Positions 1 to 9,182 of a stretch of DNA of 64,000 nt are shown one piece after another; position 1 is the first letter of the stretch; the number at the start of each line of letters is the position of its first letter. The notes under the pieces were generated by a model that saw nothing but the letters and a program-made list of their open reading frames with translations, had not been told where the DNA came from and ran no database searches. The translations under genes were made by a program, and so were the position numbers. Source of the stretch: Rhizobium sp. FKL33 (GTDB lineage: Bacteria > Pseudomonadota > Alphaproteobacteria > Rhizobiales > Rhizobiaceae); NCBI RefSeq assembly GCF_005222915.1, contig NZ_STFX01000038.1, positions 62,001 to 126,000 of the forward strand, written 5' to 3'.

Positions 1-2
1 TG

Positions 3-731
<729 letters not shown>

Positions 732-751
732 GGCCACGTTTAAATCCCAAT

Positions 752-782
752 ATTGAGGGGCGCTGAATGCGCCCCTCAATTA
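752..782 (+). terminator. Hairpin after pgm
   Basis: A perfect 12-bp inverted repeat (arms 752-763 and 769-780, loop TGAAT) lies 20 bases after the pgm stop. The T-run is only two or three bases, so it may be a weak terminator or a processing or stabilising hairpin. Confidence 0.5.
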
Positions 783-835
783 GCGCAAACTAAACGATCT
801 CCATCTAAGATCCCTGCTCATTGATGGGGGAACGT

Positions 836-1861
836 ATGCAGGACGAAAGCGAAGCAACAAGCGCCGAGGAACTACGGCTTCAGGCGCTTGCCAGCTATTG
901 CATCTTGGACACCGAGCAAGAGGCTCATTTTGGCAGGATCGTCGAGCTCGCGCGCGACATTTTCGACATGCCGATTTCACATATTTCCCTGATCGACCGG
1001 GACCGCCAATGGTTCAAGGCCGAAAGCGGCACGGCGCTTTGCCAGACCAACCGCGCGGATTCATTCTGTCGCTTGACGATCCAGGAGAAATCGACGCTGG
1101 TTTTTCGAGATCTGAGCCTCGATCCCCGAACGGCGTCGAACCCCTTCGTGACAGGGGACCCACATATGCGGTTCTATGCCGGCGCGCCGCTGATTTCGCC
1201 GGATGGTTTCGCGCTCGGCGCGCTCAGCGTGATGGACTACAAGACCCAGGAGTTCACCGAGGCCAATGCACGAGTGCTTGCAGGGCTTGCCGCAATCGTC
1301 ATGGACCAGATGGAGCTTCGCCTGCGCTCGAGCCTTGATTGGCTCACGGGCGCGGCCTCAAAAGGCGCATTCTACAGTTTCGCGCGCGAACTCATGTTGC
1401 CCAGCCCCGGCGCGAAACCCTTCGTGGCCCTCATTTCCTTCGATCTCGACCATTTCAAGCAGATCAACGACCGGCACGGACATCTCGTTGGCGATCAGGT
1501 TCTGACCCGCGTCACCCAGGCCTGCCGGCGGACGCTCCGAAACCGAGATGTGATCGCGCGGATGGGGGGCGAGGAATTCGCCGTCCTGCTGGAAGGCGCG
1601 ACGCCGCAGGTGGCCATGGCCGTGGCCGAACGCTTGCGCCAGGCGATCTCCGCCATCGATTTCGGCGATCTCGATGTCGATCTCACTGTCAGCGCCAGCT
1701 TCGGCGTCGCCATGGCCTCGGCTGCGACCGCCCATATCGACGATGTGCTGAACGAAGCCGACAAAGCCCTCTATCAGGCCAAGGCGGCAGGACGAAACCG
1801 CGTTCATTTCGCCGGCGACGACGGCCATATCCCGGACATCCGCGGCGTCAGCGCCGCCTGA
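836..1861 (+). CDS. GAF-GGDEF diguanylate cyclase
   Basis: Predicted to make cyclic di-GMP from two GTP. An N-terminal GAF sensor domain (about residues 20-150) is followed by a GGDEF domain with an intact GGEEF active-site motif at residues 244-248. RNRD five residues before it fits the RxxD product-inhibition site, so the enzyme is probably active and feedback controlled. No membrane segment or EAL domain is present. ATG 836 was chosen because GGGGGA lies five bases upstream; ATG 824 and TTG 821 have no ribosome site. The signal sensed by the GAF domain cannot be read from sequence. Confidence 0.88.
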   Translation: MQDESEATSAEELRLQALASYCILDTEQEAHFGRIVELARDIFDMPISHISLIDRDRQWFKAESGTALCQTNRADSFCRLTIQEKSTLVFRDLSLDPRTASNPFVTGDPHMRFYAGAPLISPDGFALGALSVMDYKTQEFTEANARVLAGLAAIVMDQMELRLRSSLDWLTGAASKGAFYSFARELMLPSPGAKPFVALISFDLDHFKQINDRHGHLVGDQVLTRVTQACRRTLRNRDVIARMGGEEFAVLLEGATPQVAMAVAERLRQAISAIDFGDLDVDLTVSASFGVAMASAATAHIDDVLNEADKALYQAKAAGRNRVHFAGDDGHIPDIRGVSAA

Positions 1862-1933
1862 AACCCTTAGCCTCTTGGCTAATGGCGAGCCATGGCCTCC
1901 TCTGCTAAATTCATGGTGGAGGAGGACCGCATC

Positions 1934-2674
1934 GTGCTGATCGCGCTGTTGTCGGACATACATGCCAATCGCGAAGCCTATGAAGCCTGTCTTGCGGCCG
2001 CAGACCGGCTGGGCGCGGAGCGTCTGGTAATCCTGGGCGACATTGTCGGCTACGGGCCGGATCCGGAATGGTGCGTGGAGAAGACCCGCGCGCTGCAGGA
2101 CGCCGGCGCGCTCGTCATTCGCGGCAATCACGACCAGGCCTGCAAGGAGGCCTCCGAGACCATGACCGACGCCGCCCGGCGCGCCATGGACTGGACGCGC
2201 AACCAGCTCTCGGACGACGCCCGCCGCTATCTCGGTTCGCTGCCGATGAGCCTCAATGACGAGGACCGTCTCTACATTCACGCCGAAGCCAGCGAGCCGG
2301 CGCGCTGGCGCTATGTGCTGTCATCAGACGAAGCCGCCCGGCATCTCGGTGCCTGTAAAGCGACTGTGAGCTTCTGCGGCCACACCCACCGCCCGGCCCT
2401 CTATTCGCTGTCCCCAACCGGCAAGGTCACGCATTTCACGCCCTGTTCGGATCAGGCGATTCCGCTCTCCGCCTCCCGCCGCTGGCTGGCGGTGATGGGC
2501 GCGGTCGGCCAGCCGCGCGACGACAATTCCAAGGCCGCGATCGGGCTCTATGACACCGAGGCCCGCACGCTGCGCTATCTGCGCGTCAGCTACGACATCG
2601 ACAAGACCGTGGGCAAGATCCACGCCGCCTGCCTGCCGGAAAGCCTCGCCGGACGATTGATGGCGGGACGCTGA
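1934..2674 (+). CDS. Calcineurin-like metallophosphoesterase (YfcE/DevT-like)
   Basis: Cytosolic two-metal phosphoesterase. The metal-binding motifs are all present in order: SDIHAN near the start, GDIVGYGPDP, GNHDQ and GHTHRP. The substrate is unknown; the family includes protein and nucleotide phosphatases. GTG 1934 is preferred because GGAGGAGG lies eight bases before it; ATG 1892 or 1913 would add 14 or 7 residues without a ribosome site. The stop is one base before a Ser/Thr kinase gene, so the two are almost certainly co-transcribed. A kinase/phosphatase pair acting on shared targets is a reasonable inference but not shown. Confidence 0.82.
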   Translation: MLIALLSDIHANREAYEACLAAADRLGAERLVILGDIVGYGPDPEWCVEKTRALQDAGALVIRGNHDQACKEASETMTDAARRAMDWTRNQLSDDARRYLGSLPMSLNDEDRLYIHAEASEPARWRYVLSSDEAARHLGACKATVSFCGHTHRPALYSLSPTGKVTHFTPCSDQAIPLSASRRWLAVMGAVGQPRDDNSKAAIGLYDTEARTLRYLRVSYDIDKTVGKIHAACLPESLAGRLMAGR

Positions 2675-2675
2675 C

Positions 2676-4094
2676 ATGGCGAAATCCGCCCTTGTCCCCG
2701 GCGACATCATCGACGGTTTCGTCGTCGGCGACCTCAAGCACAATGGCGGCATGGCGCGGCTCTGGAGCGTGACGCATCCTGATCAAGCCTTTCCCATGCT
2801 GATGAAGACGCCGAAGATGAGCGAGGGCGACGACCCCGCCGCGATCGTCAGTTTCGAGATGGAGCAGATGATCCTGCCGCGCATCTCCGGCCCGCATGTT
2901 CCGAAATTCGTGGCCAACGGTGATTTCGCCCGTCAGCCCTATATCGTTCTGGAGCAGGTTCCCGGCCCCTCGCTCTATCCGATGCTGGAAAAACTGCCGC
3001 TGCCGCCGCACGAGGTCGCGGATCTCGGTCGCCGGATCGCGCTGGCGCTCGACGACCTGCATCGCCAGAATGTGGTGCATCTCGACATCAAGCCGTCCAA
3101 CATCCTCTTCCGCGACACGGGCGAAGCGGTGCTGATCGATTACGGGCTAGCCTGCCACACGCAATTGCCGGATCTGATGGCCGAGGAATTCCGCCTGCCC
3201 TATGGCACCGCGCCCTATATGGCGCCGGAACAGATCCTGGGCAAACGCACTGATTTCCGCAGCGATCTCTTCGCGCTCGGCGCGCTGCTCTATTTCTTCG
3301 CCACCGGACGGCGTCCGTTCGGCGATCCGCAACGGCTGAAAGGGCTCAAGAAGCGGCTCTGGCGCGATCCCTATGCGCCCCGGACGTTGAACAAGGACAT
3401 CCCGCCGGCGCTGCAGGAGATCATCCTCAAATGCCTCGAGGTCAATCCCGCCTGGCGCTATCAGACGGCGGCGCAACTCGCCAATGACCTCAAGGATCTC
3501 GGCCAGGTCAAACTGACGGCGCGATCGGAGAGGATCAAGCGCGACGGCCTCGCCGCCGTGCTGCGGCGGCGTTTCAATCCAGAGCCCTGGGATCGGGTCG
3601 AGCCGCAGGTGGTCGCCGGCCAATATGCCGACGCGCCGATCGTGCTCGTCTCCATCGATCTGGCCCGCGCCGACCAGGATCTCCTCGACGCGCTCCGGCT
3701 GAACGTCTCCCGCATCGTCGAGAAATCGCCGGGCGCGCGCATCGCCTGCCTCAATATCCTGCGCATCAACCGCATCAGCCTCGACACCACCCTTGATGAA
3801 GAGGGCAACAACAAGCATGTGAGCCGGTTGGTGGAGCTCAAGGGCTGGGCAGCGCCGTTACAGGCGCGCGATGGCGCGATCACCTATCACGTGCTGGAAG
3901 CGGTCAATCCGGCCGACGCCATTCTCGACTTCGCCCGGGCCAACAATGTTGATCACATCGTCATGGGCGCCCGCGCCGCCTCCGCCATCCGCTCGCTGAT
4001 CGGCAGCGTTTCGGGCGAAGTGGCGGCGCATGCGCCCTGCACAGTGACCGTGGTGCGCAAGCGCGCGCTCAAACCGTCAGCGGATCAGGCTTGA
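2676..4094 (+). CDS. Hanks-type Ser/Thr kinase fused to a universal stress (UspA) domain
   Basis: The N-terminal two thirds is a eukaryotic-like protein kinase. It has the catalytic loop HLDIKPSN at residues 135-142 (HLD in place of HRD), DYG at 155-157 in place of DFG, and APE at 183-185. From about residue 318 there is a UspA domain that begins APIVLVSIDL and ends with the ATP-binding signature G-x-R-x2-S-x6-GSVS. There is no transmembrane segment or PASTA repeat, so the protein is cytosolic. It is translationally close to the upstream phosphoesterase. The last 18 bases overlap the end of the convergent lysE-like gene. Kinase-Usp fusions suggest stress- or nucleotide-responsive phosphorylation; that role is inferred. 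Confidence 0.88.
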   Translation: MAKSALVPGDIIDGFVVGDLKHNGGMARLWSVTHPDQAFPMLMKTPKMSEGDDPAAIVSFEMEQMILPRISGPHVPKFVANGDFARQPYIVLEQVPGPSLYPMLEKLPLPPHEVADLGRRIALALDDLHRQNVVHLDIKPSNILFRDTGEAVLIDYGLACHTQLPDLMAEEFRLPYGTAPYMAPEQILGKRTDFRSDLFALGALLYFFATGRRPFGDPQRLKGLKKRLWRDPYAPRTLNKDIPPALQEIILKCLEVNPAWRYQTAAQLANDLKDLGQVKLTARSERIKRDGLAAVLRRRFNPEPWDRVEPQVVAGQYADAPIVLVSIDLARADQDLLDALRLNVSRIVEKSPGARIACLNILRINRISLDTTLDEEGNNKHVSRLVELKGWAAPLQARDGAITYHVLEAVNPADAILDFARANNVDHIVMGARAASAIRSLIGSVSGEVAAHAPCTVTVVRKRALKPSADQA

Positions 4095-4640
4095 CGTCAG
4101 AAAAACCGAGAAGGCGGCCAGGATGACTGCGCCCAAACGGCGCATATGCGCGCGCTTGAACCTGCCGCCAGCGCTCAGCGCAAAAGCCCCGAAGGCGATC
4201 CATGACAGGGACGCCGCCGCCACCAGCCCTGCGAACAAGGCGAGACGGGGTCCGATGTCCAAAAGCGTCCCATGCGGCATGATCACCAATCCGATGATGA
4301 CCGCCTTGGGATTGAGAAGCGTGGTGATGAACACATGCCGGGCGCCGACGGCGCGCGCCTGTCCGCCTTCCGGCAACCACAGGCGGATGGCGAGATAGAA
4401 GATCCACATCGCCGCCCCCGCCTTGAGCGCGGCGGTCGCCATCGGATAGTCCGACAGTAAAGGCGCGGCCACGGTGGCGAGCGGAATGACCACGATGAGA
4501 TAGGCGAGGACTTCCGCGACCATATAGGGCAGCGAGGCGCGAAAGCCGCCCGCTGCGGCGCCGACGGCCAGCAATGTGTTGGTCGGCCCCGGCGTCAACA
4601 AAAGGGCGAGAATCGCGAAGATGAATTCTATCGTGGTCAT
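4077..4640 (-). CDS. LysE/RhtB-family amino-acid exporter
   Basis: Inner-membrane exporter of about 187 residues with five to six hydrophobic segments. The N-terminal signature FAILALLLTPGPTNTLLAVG is diagnostic of the LysE/RhtB family, which pumps out amino acids such as lysine or homoserine lactone. ATG 4640 was chosen because the family motif follows directly; a longer frame upstream is hydrophilic and unlike the family. The gene runs against the kinase gene and shares 18 bases with its 3' end. Substrate is not predictable. Confidence 0.88.
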   Translation of the reverse strand: MTTIEFIFAILALLLTPGPTNTLLAVGAAAGGFRASLPYMVAEVLAYLIVVIPLATVAAPLLSDYPMATAALKAGAAMWIFYLAIRLWLPEGGQARAVGARHVFITTLLNPKAVIIGLVIMPHGTLLDIGPRLALFAGLVAAASLSWIAFGAFALSAGGRFKRAHMRRLGAVILAAFSVFLTSSLIR

Positions 4641-4798
4641 GTCGATCACCTGAAAGCCTATGCCCCTCGCTTTTCGCGCGCGAAACTGCCTCCCGCCTTG
4701 ATCGACGTCAAGCTTCGCCTGTTTGCCGGGCCCGATCACGCACTCGTATTTTAACGCATGTCTCGTAAGATAGGATCAGGAATCGCAGGGACCGCCTC

Positions 4799-6739
4799 AT
4801 GACCCACCATCCACTCGGAGCCACGCTGACTGAGCACGGCGCGCATTTCAGCGTCTTCTCGCGGCATGCCGGCAAACTCGACCTCTGCCTGTTCGACAAG
4901 GAGGGAGCCGAGCGTCGCGTGGACATGGTCTGCGGTCACGACCATGTCTGGCGGTGCGATGTCGAGGACGTCCGCGCCGGCCAGCGCTACGGCTTCCGCG
5001 CCCATGGCGACTACGCCCCCGGCCACGGCCTCTGGTTCGATCCGTCCAAACTGCTCGTCGATCCCTATGCGCTGGAGCTCGACCGGCCCTTTGCGCAGGA
5101 CCGCCGGCTGGCGGCCTATGGCGTCGACACTGCAGACATCGCGCCGCGCGCGGTTCTCCAGCATCTGTCGCCCATCCATGCCCAGCCGCCGCATTGGAAG
5201 CCGGGCGGGCTGGTCTATGAAGTCAATGTCCGCGCCCTCACCATGCTGCATCCGGATATCCCCGCAGCAGAACGCGGCACGATCAAGGCCCTTACCCACC
5301 CCGCCATTCTCGCCCATTTCGAGACGCTCGGCGTCGCGGCTCTCGAGCTGATGCCGATCACCGCCTGGCTCGACGAACGGCATCTGCCGCCGCTCGGATT
5401 GAGAAACAGCTGGGGTTATAACCCGATCGCGCTGATGGCGCTTGATCCCCGGCTCTGCCCCGGCGGCGTGCGCGAACTCGCCGAAACCGTGGCGACGCTG
5501 CACAGCCATGGCCTCGGCGTGATCCTAGATCTCGTCTTCAACCATACCGGCGAAAGCGACGCCGAGGGCGGCACGCTCTCCATGCGCGGGCTCGACAGCC
5601 TGACCTATTACAGCCATCCGCCGGGAAAGCCGGGCGAATTGATCAACGACACCGGCTGCGGCAACACGCTGGCCTGCCATCACGCGCCGGTGCGCAATCT
5701 CGTTCTCGACAGTCTTCGCCATTTCGTGCGGCACGCCGGCATCGACGGCTTCCGCTTCGATCTCGCACCGATCCTGGGGCGCGGCCCCCAGGGCTTCACC
5801 TCTGACGCTATGCTCTTGTCGGACATGCGCGCCGACCCGATCCTGAAGGATCGCATCCTCATCGCCGAACCCTGGGATATCGGCCCCGGCGGCTATCAAC
5901 TCGGCAATTTCCCGCCCTCCTTCCTGGAGTGGAACGACCGCGCCCGCGACGACATCCGCCTTTTCTGGCGCGGCGACAATCATCGCATCGGCCCGCTCGC
6001 CACCGCGCTATCAGGCTCGTCGAACATTTTCAGCCGGCACGAGGGTCGCCGCACCCGCACCGTCAATTTCGTCGCCGCGCATGACGGCTTCACGCTCTGG
6101 GACCTCGTCTCCCACGCCCACAAGCACAATGAAGCCAATGGCGAAGCCAATCGCGACGGCCACAACGAAAACTATTCCTGGAACAACGGCGTCGAGGGCG
6201 CGACCAACGACGCCACGGTCAACGCCAGCCGACGCGCGGATGTGATGGCGCTTCTCTCAACCCTGTTCCTGTCCCGAGGCGCGATCATGCTGACGGCGGG
6301 CGATGAATTCGGCCGCAGCCAACAGGGCAACAACAATGCCTATGCCCAGGACAATCCACTCAGCTGGATCGATTGGGACAGCCTCGATCGTAACATTTTC
6401 GAGCATGCCTGCTCACTGTCAGCGCTGCGTCGTCGCTTCACCATCTTCGAGGGCCAGGAATTCCTCACCGACCTCGACGTCTCCTGGCTGACCGCGAAGA
6501 GCGAACCGATGCAGGTGGCGGATTGGGAGGCCCATCACGCCGACCAGCTGATCATGGCGCTGCAGACCAATGACCGCGTCACCGGTCGCCCCGCGACACT
6601 GGCCGTCGCTTTCAATCGCGCCAGCGAAGCGAAACCCATCCGTCTGCCCGGCGGCGCGCGGCTTTGGAAATGCCTTGTCGGTGACGGCATGACTGTGGCT
6701 CCCCGCTCGGTGAGCCTCTATCTCGGTCCGTCCGCCTGA
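4799..6739 (+). CDS. glgX: Glycogen debranching enzyme GlgX
   Basis: Isoamylase-type GH13 hydrolase that removes alpha-1,6 branches from phosphorylase-limited glycogen. The 646-residue length fits GlgX. An N-terminal CBM48-like domain (LGATLTEHGAHFSVFSRHA) precedes the barrel. The catalytic aspartate is in GFRFDLAPILGR, the acid/base glutamate in LIAEPWDIG, and the third acidic residue in AAHDGFTLWD. The start ATG has AGGGA nearby. Most glgX genes sit in a glg operon; here it is alone, 4 kb from pgm, with unrelated genes in between. Confidence 0.95.
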   Translation: MTHHPLGATLTEHGAHFSVFSRHAGKLDLCLFDKEGAERRVDMVCGHDHVWRCDVEDVRAGQRYGFRAHGDYAPGHGLWFDPSKLLVDPYALELDRPFAQDRRLAAYGVDTADIAPRAVLQHLSPIHAQPPHWKPGGLVYEVNVRALTMLHPDIPAAERGTIKALTHPAILAHFETLGVAALELMPITAWLDERHLPPLGLRNSWGYNPIALMALDPRLCPGGVRELAETVATLHSHGLGVILDLVFNHTGESDAEGGTLSMRGLDSLTYYSHPPGKPGELINDTGCGNTLACHHAPVRNLVLDSLRHFVRHAGIDGFRFDLAPILGRGPQGFTSDAMLLSDMRADPILKDRILIAEPWDIGPGGYQLGNFPPSFLEWNDRARDDIRLFWRGDNHRIGPLATALSGSSNIFSRHEGRRTRTVNFVAAHDGFTLWDLVSHAHKHNEANGEANRDGHNENYSWNNGVEGATNDATVNASRRADVMALLSTLFLSRGAIMLTAGDEFGRSQQGNNNAYAQDNPLSWIDWDSLDRNIFEHACSLSALRRRFTIFEGQEFLTDLDVSWLTAKSEPMQVADWEAHHADQLIMALQTNDRVTGRPATLAVAFNRASEAKPIRLPGGARLWKCLVGDGMTVAPRSVSLYLGPSA

Positions 6740-6828
6740 GCGTTTCGGCGCCAAAGTTGCAAGACGCCGGCATAGAAGCCGCCGTCAATCGGCTCTATCC
6801 TCGGTCGGTGAACACAGGGACATCTTGC

Positions 6829-7878
6829 ATGACCATCAACGCCGTCCGCCACGCCTTCGAACGCCAGTCCGTCGCCTGCGAGGCGCTGGGATCGCCTTTC
6901 ACCGCCCGTCTCTGCCGGCTGGCCGCAGCGCGTCTGACGCTCGGGGACACGGTTGCCGATCGCGTGCTCGGCTGGCCGGGCGACCCCTCGCCCCAGGCGG
7001 ATTCCGTACCGCTGCGCCTGGCCGGTTGCCTGCATGCACTGGTGCTGGAAGGGCTCGCTCCGGATCTCATCTCCGTCTACCCGCCGCACGACGTGGCGGA
7101 TGATCGGCTGTGGGACGCCGTCGAAAAGGCCCTCACCGATCATGCCGACTTCATTCTCGCGCGTCTTCAATCCGCGCCGCAAACCAATGAAGTGAGCCGC
7201 TCCGGCGCGCTGCTTCCCGGTTTCCTGACCATCGCCGAACTCATGGGCAAGCCGCTCGTCCTGTCAGAAGTCGGCGCGAGCGCCGGGCTCAATCTGCAAT
7301 GGGACCGCTATCGTTACCGCCTCGGCGACCTTGCCTGGGGCGATCCGGCCTCCCCCGTCGAGATCGCGCCGGACTGGCATGGCGAAACGCCGCCCGAAGC
7401 GCGCATCTCGGTGCTGGAGCGCGCCGGCTGCGATCTCGCGCCCGTCAATGCCGCCGATTCCGCCCACCGCCTGCGCATGCTTTCCTACATCTGGGCGGAT
7501 CAGCAGGATCGTCTGTCGCGCACCCGCGCCGCGCTTGACATCGCAGCAGGCCATGGCGTGACTGTCGAACAGGCCGACGCTATCGACTGGCTTGGAACCC
7601 GCCTCGCCTCACCGCGCCCCGGCGCCGTTCATGTGATCTTCCACACCATCGCCTGGCAATATTTGCCGGCTGCGTTGCAGGCGGAGGGAGAGGCCCTGAT
7701 CGCCGCCGCCGGCGGGCGCGCCACCGATGACGCGCCGCTGGCCCGTCTTGCGCTCGAAGCCGACGACAGATCCCATGACGGCGCCGCCCTCACGCTCGAG
7801 ATCTGGCCCGGCGGCGCAAAAAAAGAAATCGGCCGCGGAGATTTCCACGGCCGATGGATCAGGTGGGCGGGGTGGTGA
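6829..7878 (+). CDS. DUF2332 family protein
   Basis: About 349 residues, matching by eye the DUF2332 family of alphaproteobacteria and actinobacteria, with FERQSVACEALGSPF at the start and LVLSEVGASAGLNLQWDRY in the middle. The latter resembles a nucleotide- or SAM-binding turn, and a methyltransferase-like fold has been suggested for such proteins, but no activity is established. ATG 6829 begins exactly where family similarity starts; the frame can be read 24 codons further upstream from a TTG. It stands alone between glgX and an AT-richer patch. Confidence 0.75.
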   Translation: MTINAVRHAFERQSVACEALGSPFTARLCRLAAARLTLGDTVADRVLGWPGDPSPQADSVPLRLAGCLHALVLEGLAPDLISVYPPHDVADDRLWDAVEKALTDHADFILARLQSAPQTNEVSRSGALLPGFLTIAELMGKPLVLSEVGASAGLNLQWDRYRYRLGDLAWGDPASPVEIAPDWHGETPPEARISVLERAGCDLAPVNAADSAHRLRMLSYIWADQQDRLSRTRAALDIAAGHGVTVEQADAIDWLGTRLASPRPGAVHVIFHTIAWQYLPAALQAEGEALIAAAGGRATDDAPLARLALEADDRSHDGAALTLEIWPGGAKKEIGRGDFHGRWIRWAGW

Positions 7879-7978
7879 ATCGTATGCCTCCGGTGAAAGC
7901 CACAGGCAGGCGGCCTATGCTTCGAAGGTCCGTTTCGTCGTCAGTTTGATTGATGACAAGCGGACGCAATGAAGCCTT

Positions 7979-8200
7979 CTACTTACTTTTTTGCCGCCAC
8001 TTCAGTATCAATTTGCGCTCAATGCCACTCATCCCAAAGGCGAGATAGAGCGCCATAATTATCACGAATATGTAGGGGTTTGAGGGAAATAGAACGCCAT
8101 TGATGAGTGCCGCAACAAGCGCTGCGATAATCGTTCGATATCTGAATCCAAGTGGCCCCAGCAGAAAGTGGTATATAATTTTATCTCTACCAATCTTCAT
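7979..8200 (-). CDS. Small two-helix membrane protein, unknown function
   Basis: A 73-residue protein with two hydrophobic stretches (about 23-35 and 43-58) and basic ends. GGAAG lies about nine bases before the ATG, which supports translation. I do not recognise a family. The surrounding 7.96-8.28 kb is visibly AT-richer than its neighbours, which suggests acquired DNA. It sits just downstream of an antitoxin-like gene on the same strand, in the place where a toxin would be expected, but nothing in it resembles a known toxin nuclease. Short hydrophobic toxins exist, so a toxic membrane peptide is possible but unsupported. Confidence 0.55.
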   Translation of the reverse strand: MKIGRDKIIYHFLLGPLGFRYRTIIAALVAALINGVLFPSNPYIFVIIMALYLAFGMSGIERKLILKWRQKSK

Positions 8201-8283
8201 GATGAGACTTCCATTTTGGTTGCTTTCGTATTGAGCTTTACAGACCCCAAAATCAGGTTATACGCCCTCTTTCTGATCTGGAC

Positions 8284-8559
8284 TCAATGCGTGGAAAAAC
8301 AGTTGATATCCGCTTCCGGCGGAGGCAGCTCATCCGCCGTCCCCCAGCTGTCCACCCATGCATGCATCTTTGCTTGAGAAACGAAATAGCCCTTGTCCGC
8401 CTCCGCCGCAGCGGCGCGGGCGGAATTCAGGCGGACCTCCCGGAGATCCAGATAGTGCTCGACGGCGCGCGCGACGATTTCCGGGGCCGTCGTGTCGGTC
8501 TCGTCGGCGGCGGCTTTCAGCCGCTCTTCCAATTCGCCTGTCAGCGTCAGTGAAATCAT
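8284..8559 (-). CDS. Ribbon-helix-helix (CopG/ParD-like) antitoxin-type protein
   Basis: About 91 residues. The N-terminus MISLTLTGELEERLKAAAD is a typical RHH beta-strand plus helix, followed by TTAPEIVARAVEHYLD as the second helix. The rest resembles the flexible toxin-binding tail of ParD-type antitoxins. ATG 8559 starts at the RHH strand. A ParE or RelE toxin normally overlaps the 3' end. None is present: the next reading frame is the small membrane protein at 7979-8200. It may be an orphan antitoxin or a stand-alone repressor. Confidence 0.72.
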   Translation of the reverse strand: MISLTLTGELEERLKAAADETDTTAPEIVARAVEHYLDLREVRLNSARAAAAEADKGYFVSQAKMHAWVDSWGTADELPPPEADINCFSTH

Positions 8560-8627
8560 TGAGCTTCGCCCCACGCAAGAATGTCGTCAGACAATAGCGC
8601 AGGGCGATGCCTATGCAAAGCGATCCG

Positions 8628-9182
8628 TCAGATCGCCGCGTCTTCCGCGCCTTCATTCAGCATGCCGAAGCAATAGTCGCCGAAGGAGCGCCAGCATTCG
8701 AGCCGGAAGCTTTCCTCGCCGGTGCGGTAGATCACCACTTCGGCCTTGCCGAACACCGTGCGCGAGGCCGCGCCGACCGGGAAGATCGCGTCGCCGAGAT
8801 CCAGCGGGCAGGCCGAGGCCAAAGTGGCGCGGGCGCCCGGGCCGGAGATGACGAAGGCGACATTGCGATGCGACACATCCACCGCCGAATGCAGCGCGCC
8901 GGATTGGCCGGCGAGCGCCACGAAATCGACGCCGTCGGGACCGATCAGCAGCCATTCGTCTGGACCAAGCCACAGCGCATGCTTGCCATCGGCCGAAGCC
9001 GTGCCCTTGGGCCTGGTCGGTAGTTCCAAGCCGAGCGCCGAAGACAAAGCGGGGACGGCGTCGGCGCCGGCGCGCAGCGAGGCGCGGGAGGCGGCCGGAG
9101 CAAAAGTCACGGACGCGACCGCCGAGCCGCCATGGCCCGCCTTGATCGGCGACTTGCGGAGAGCAGAGAGAGCGTCAGCCAT
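8628..9182 (-). CDS. soxG: Sarcosine oxidase gamma subunit
   Basis: Small subunit of heterotetrameric sarcosine oxidase, which demethylates sarcosine to glycine and passes the C1 unit to tetrahydrofolate. The 184-residue chain resembles the T-protein-like fold of SoxG, with ALWLGPDEWLLIGP and VDVSHRNVAFVISGPGAR. ATG 9182 overlaps the end of soxA by eight bases, giving translational coupling. Last gene of soxBDAG. Confidence 0.93.
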   Translation of the reverse strand: MADALSALRKSPIKAGHGGSAVASVTFAPAASRASLRAGADAVPALSSALGLELPTRPKGTASADGKHALWLGPDEWLLIGPDGVDFVALAGQSGALHSAVDVSHRNVAFVISGPGARATLASACPLDLGDAIFPVGAASRTVFGKAEVVIYRTGEESFRLECWRSFGDYCFGMLNEGAEDAAI

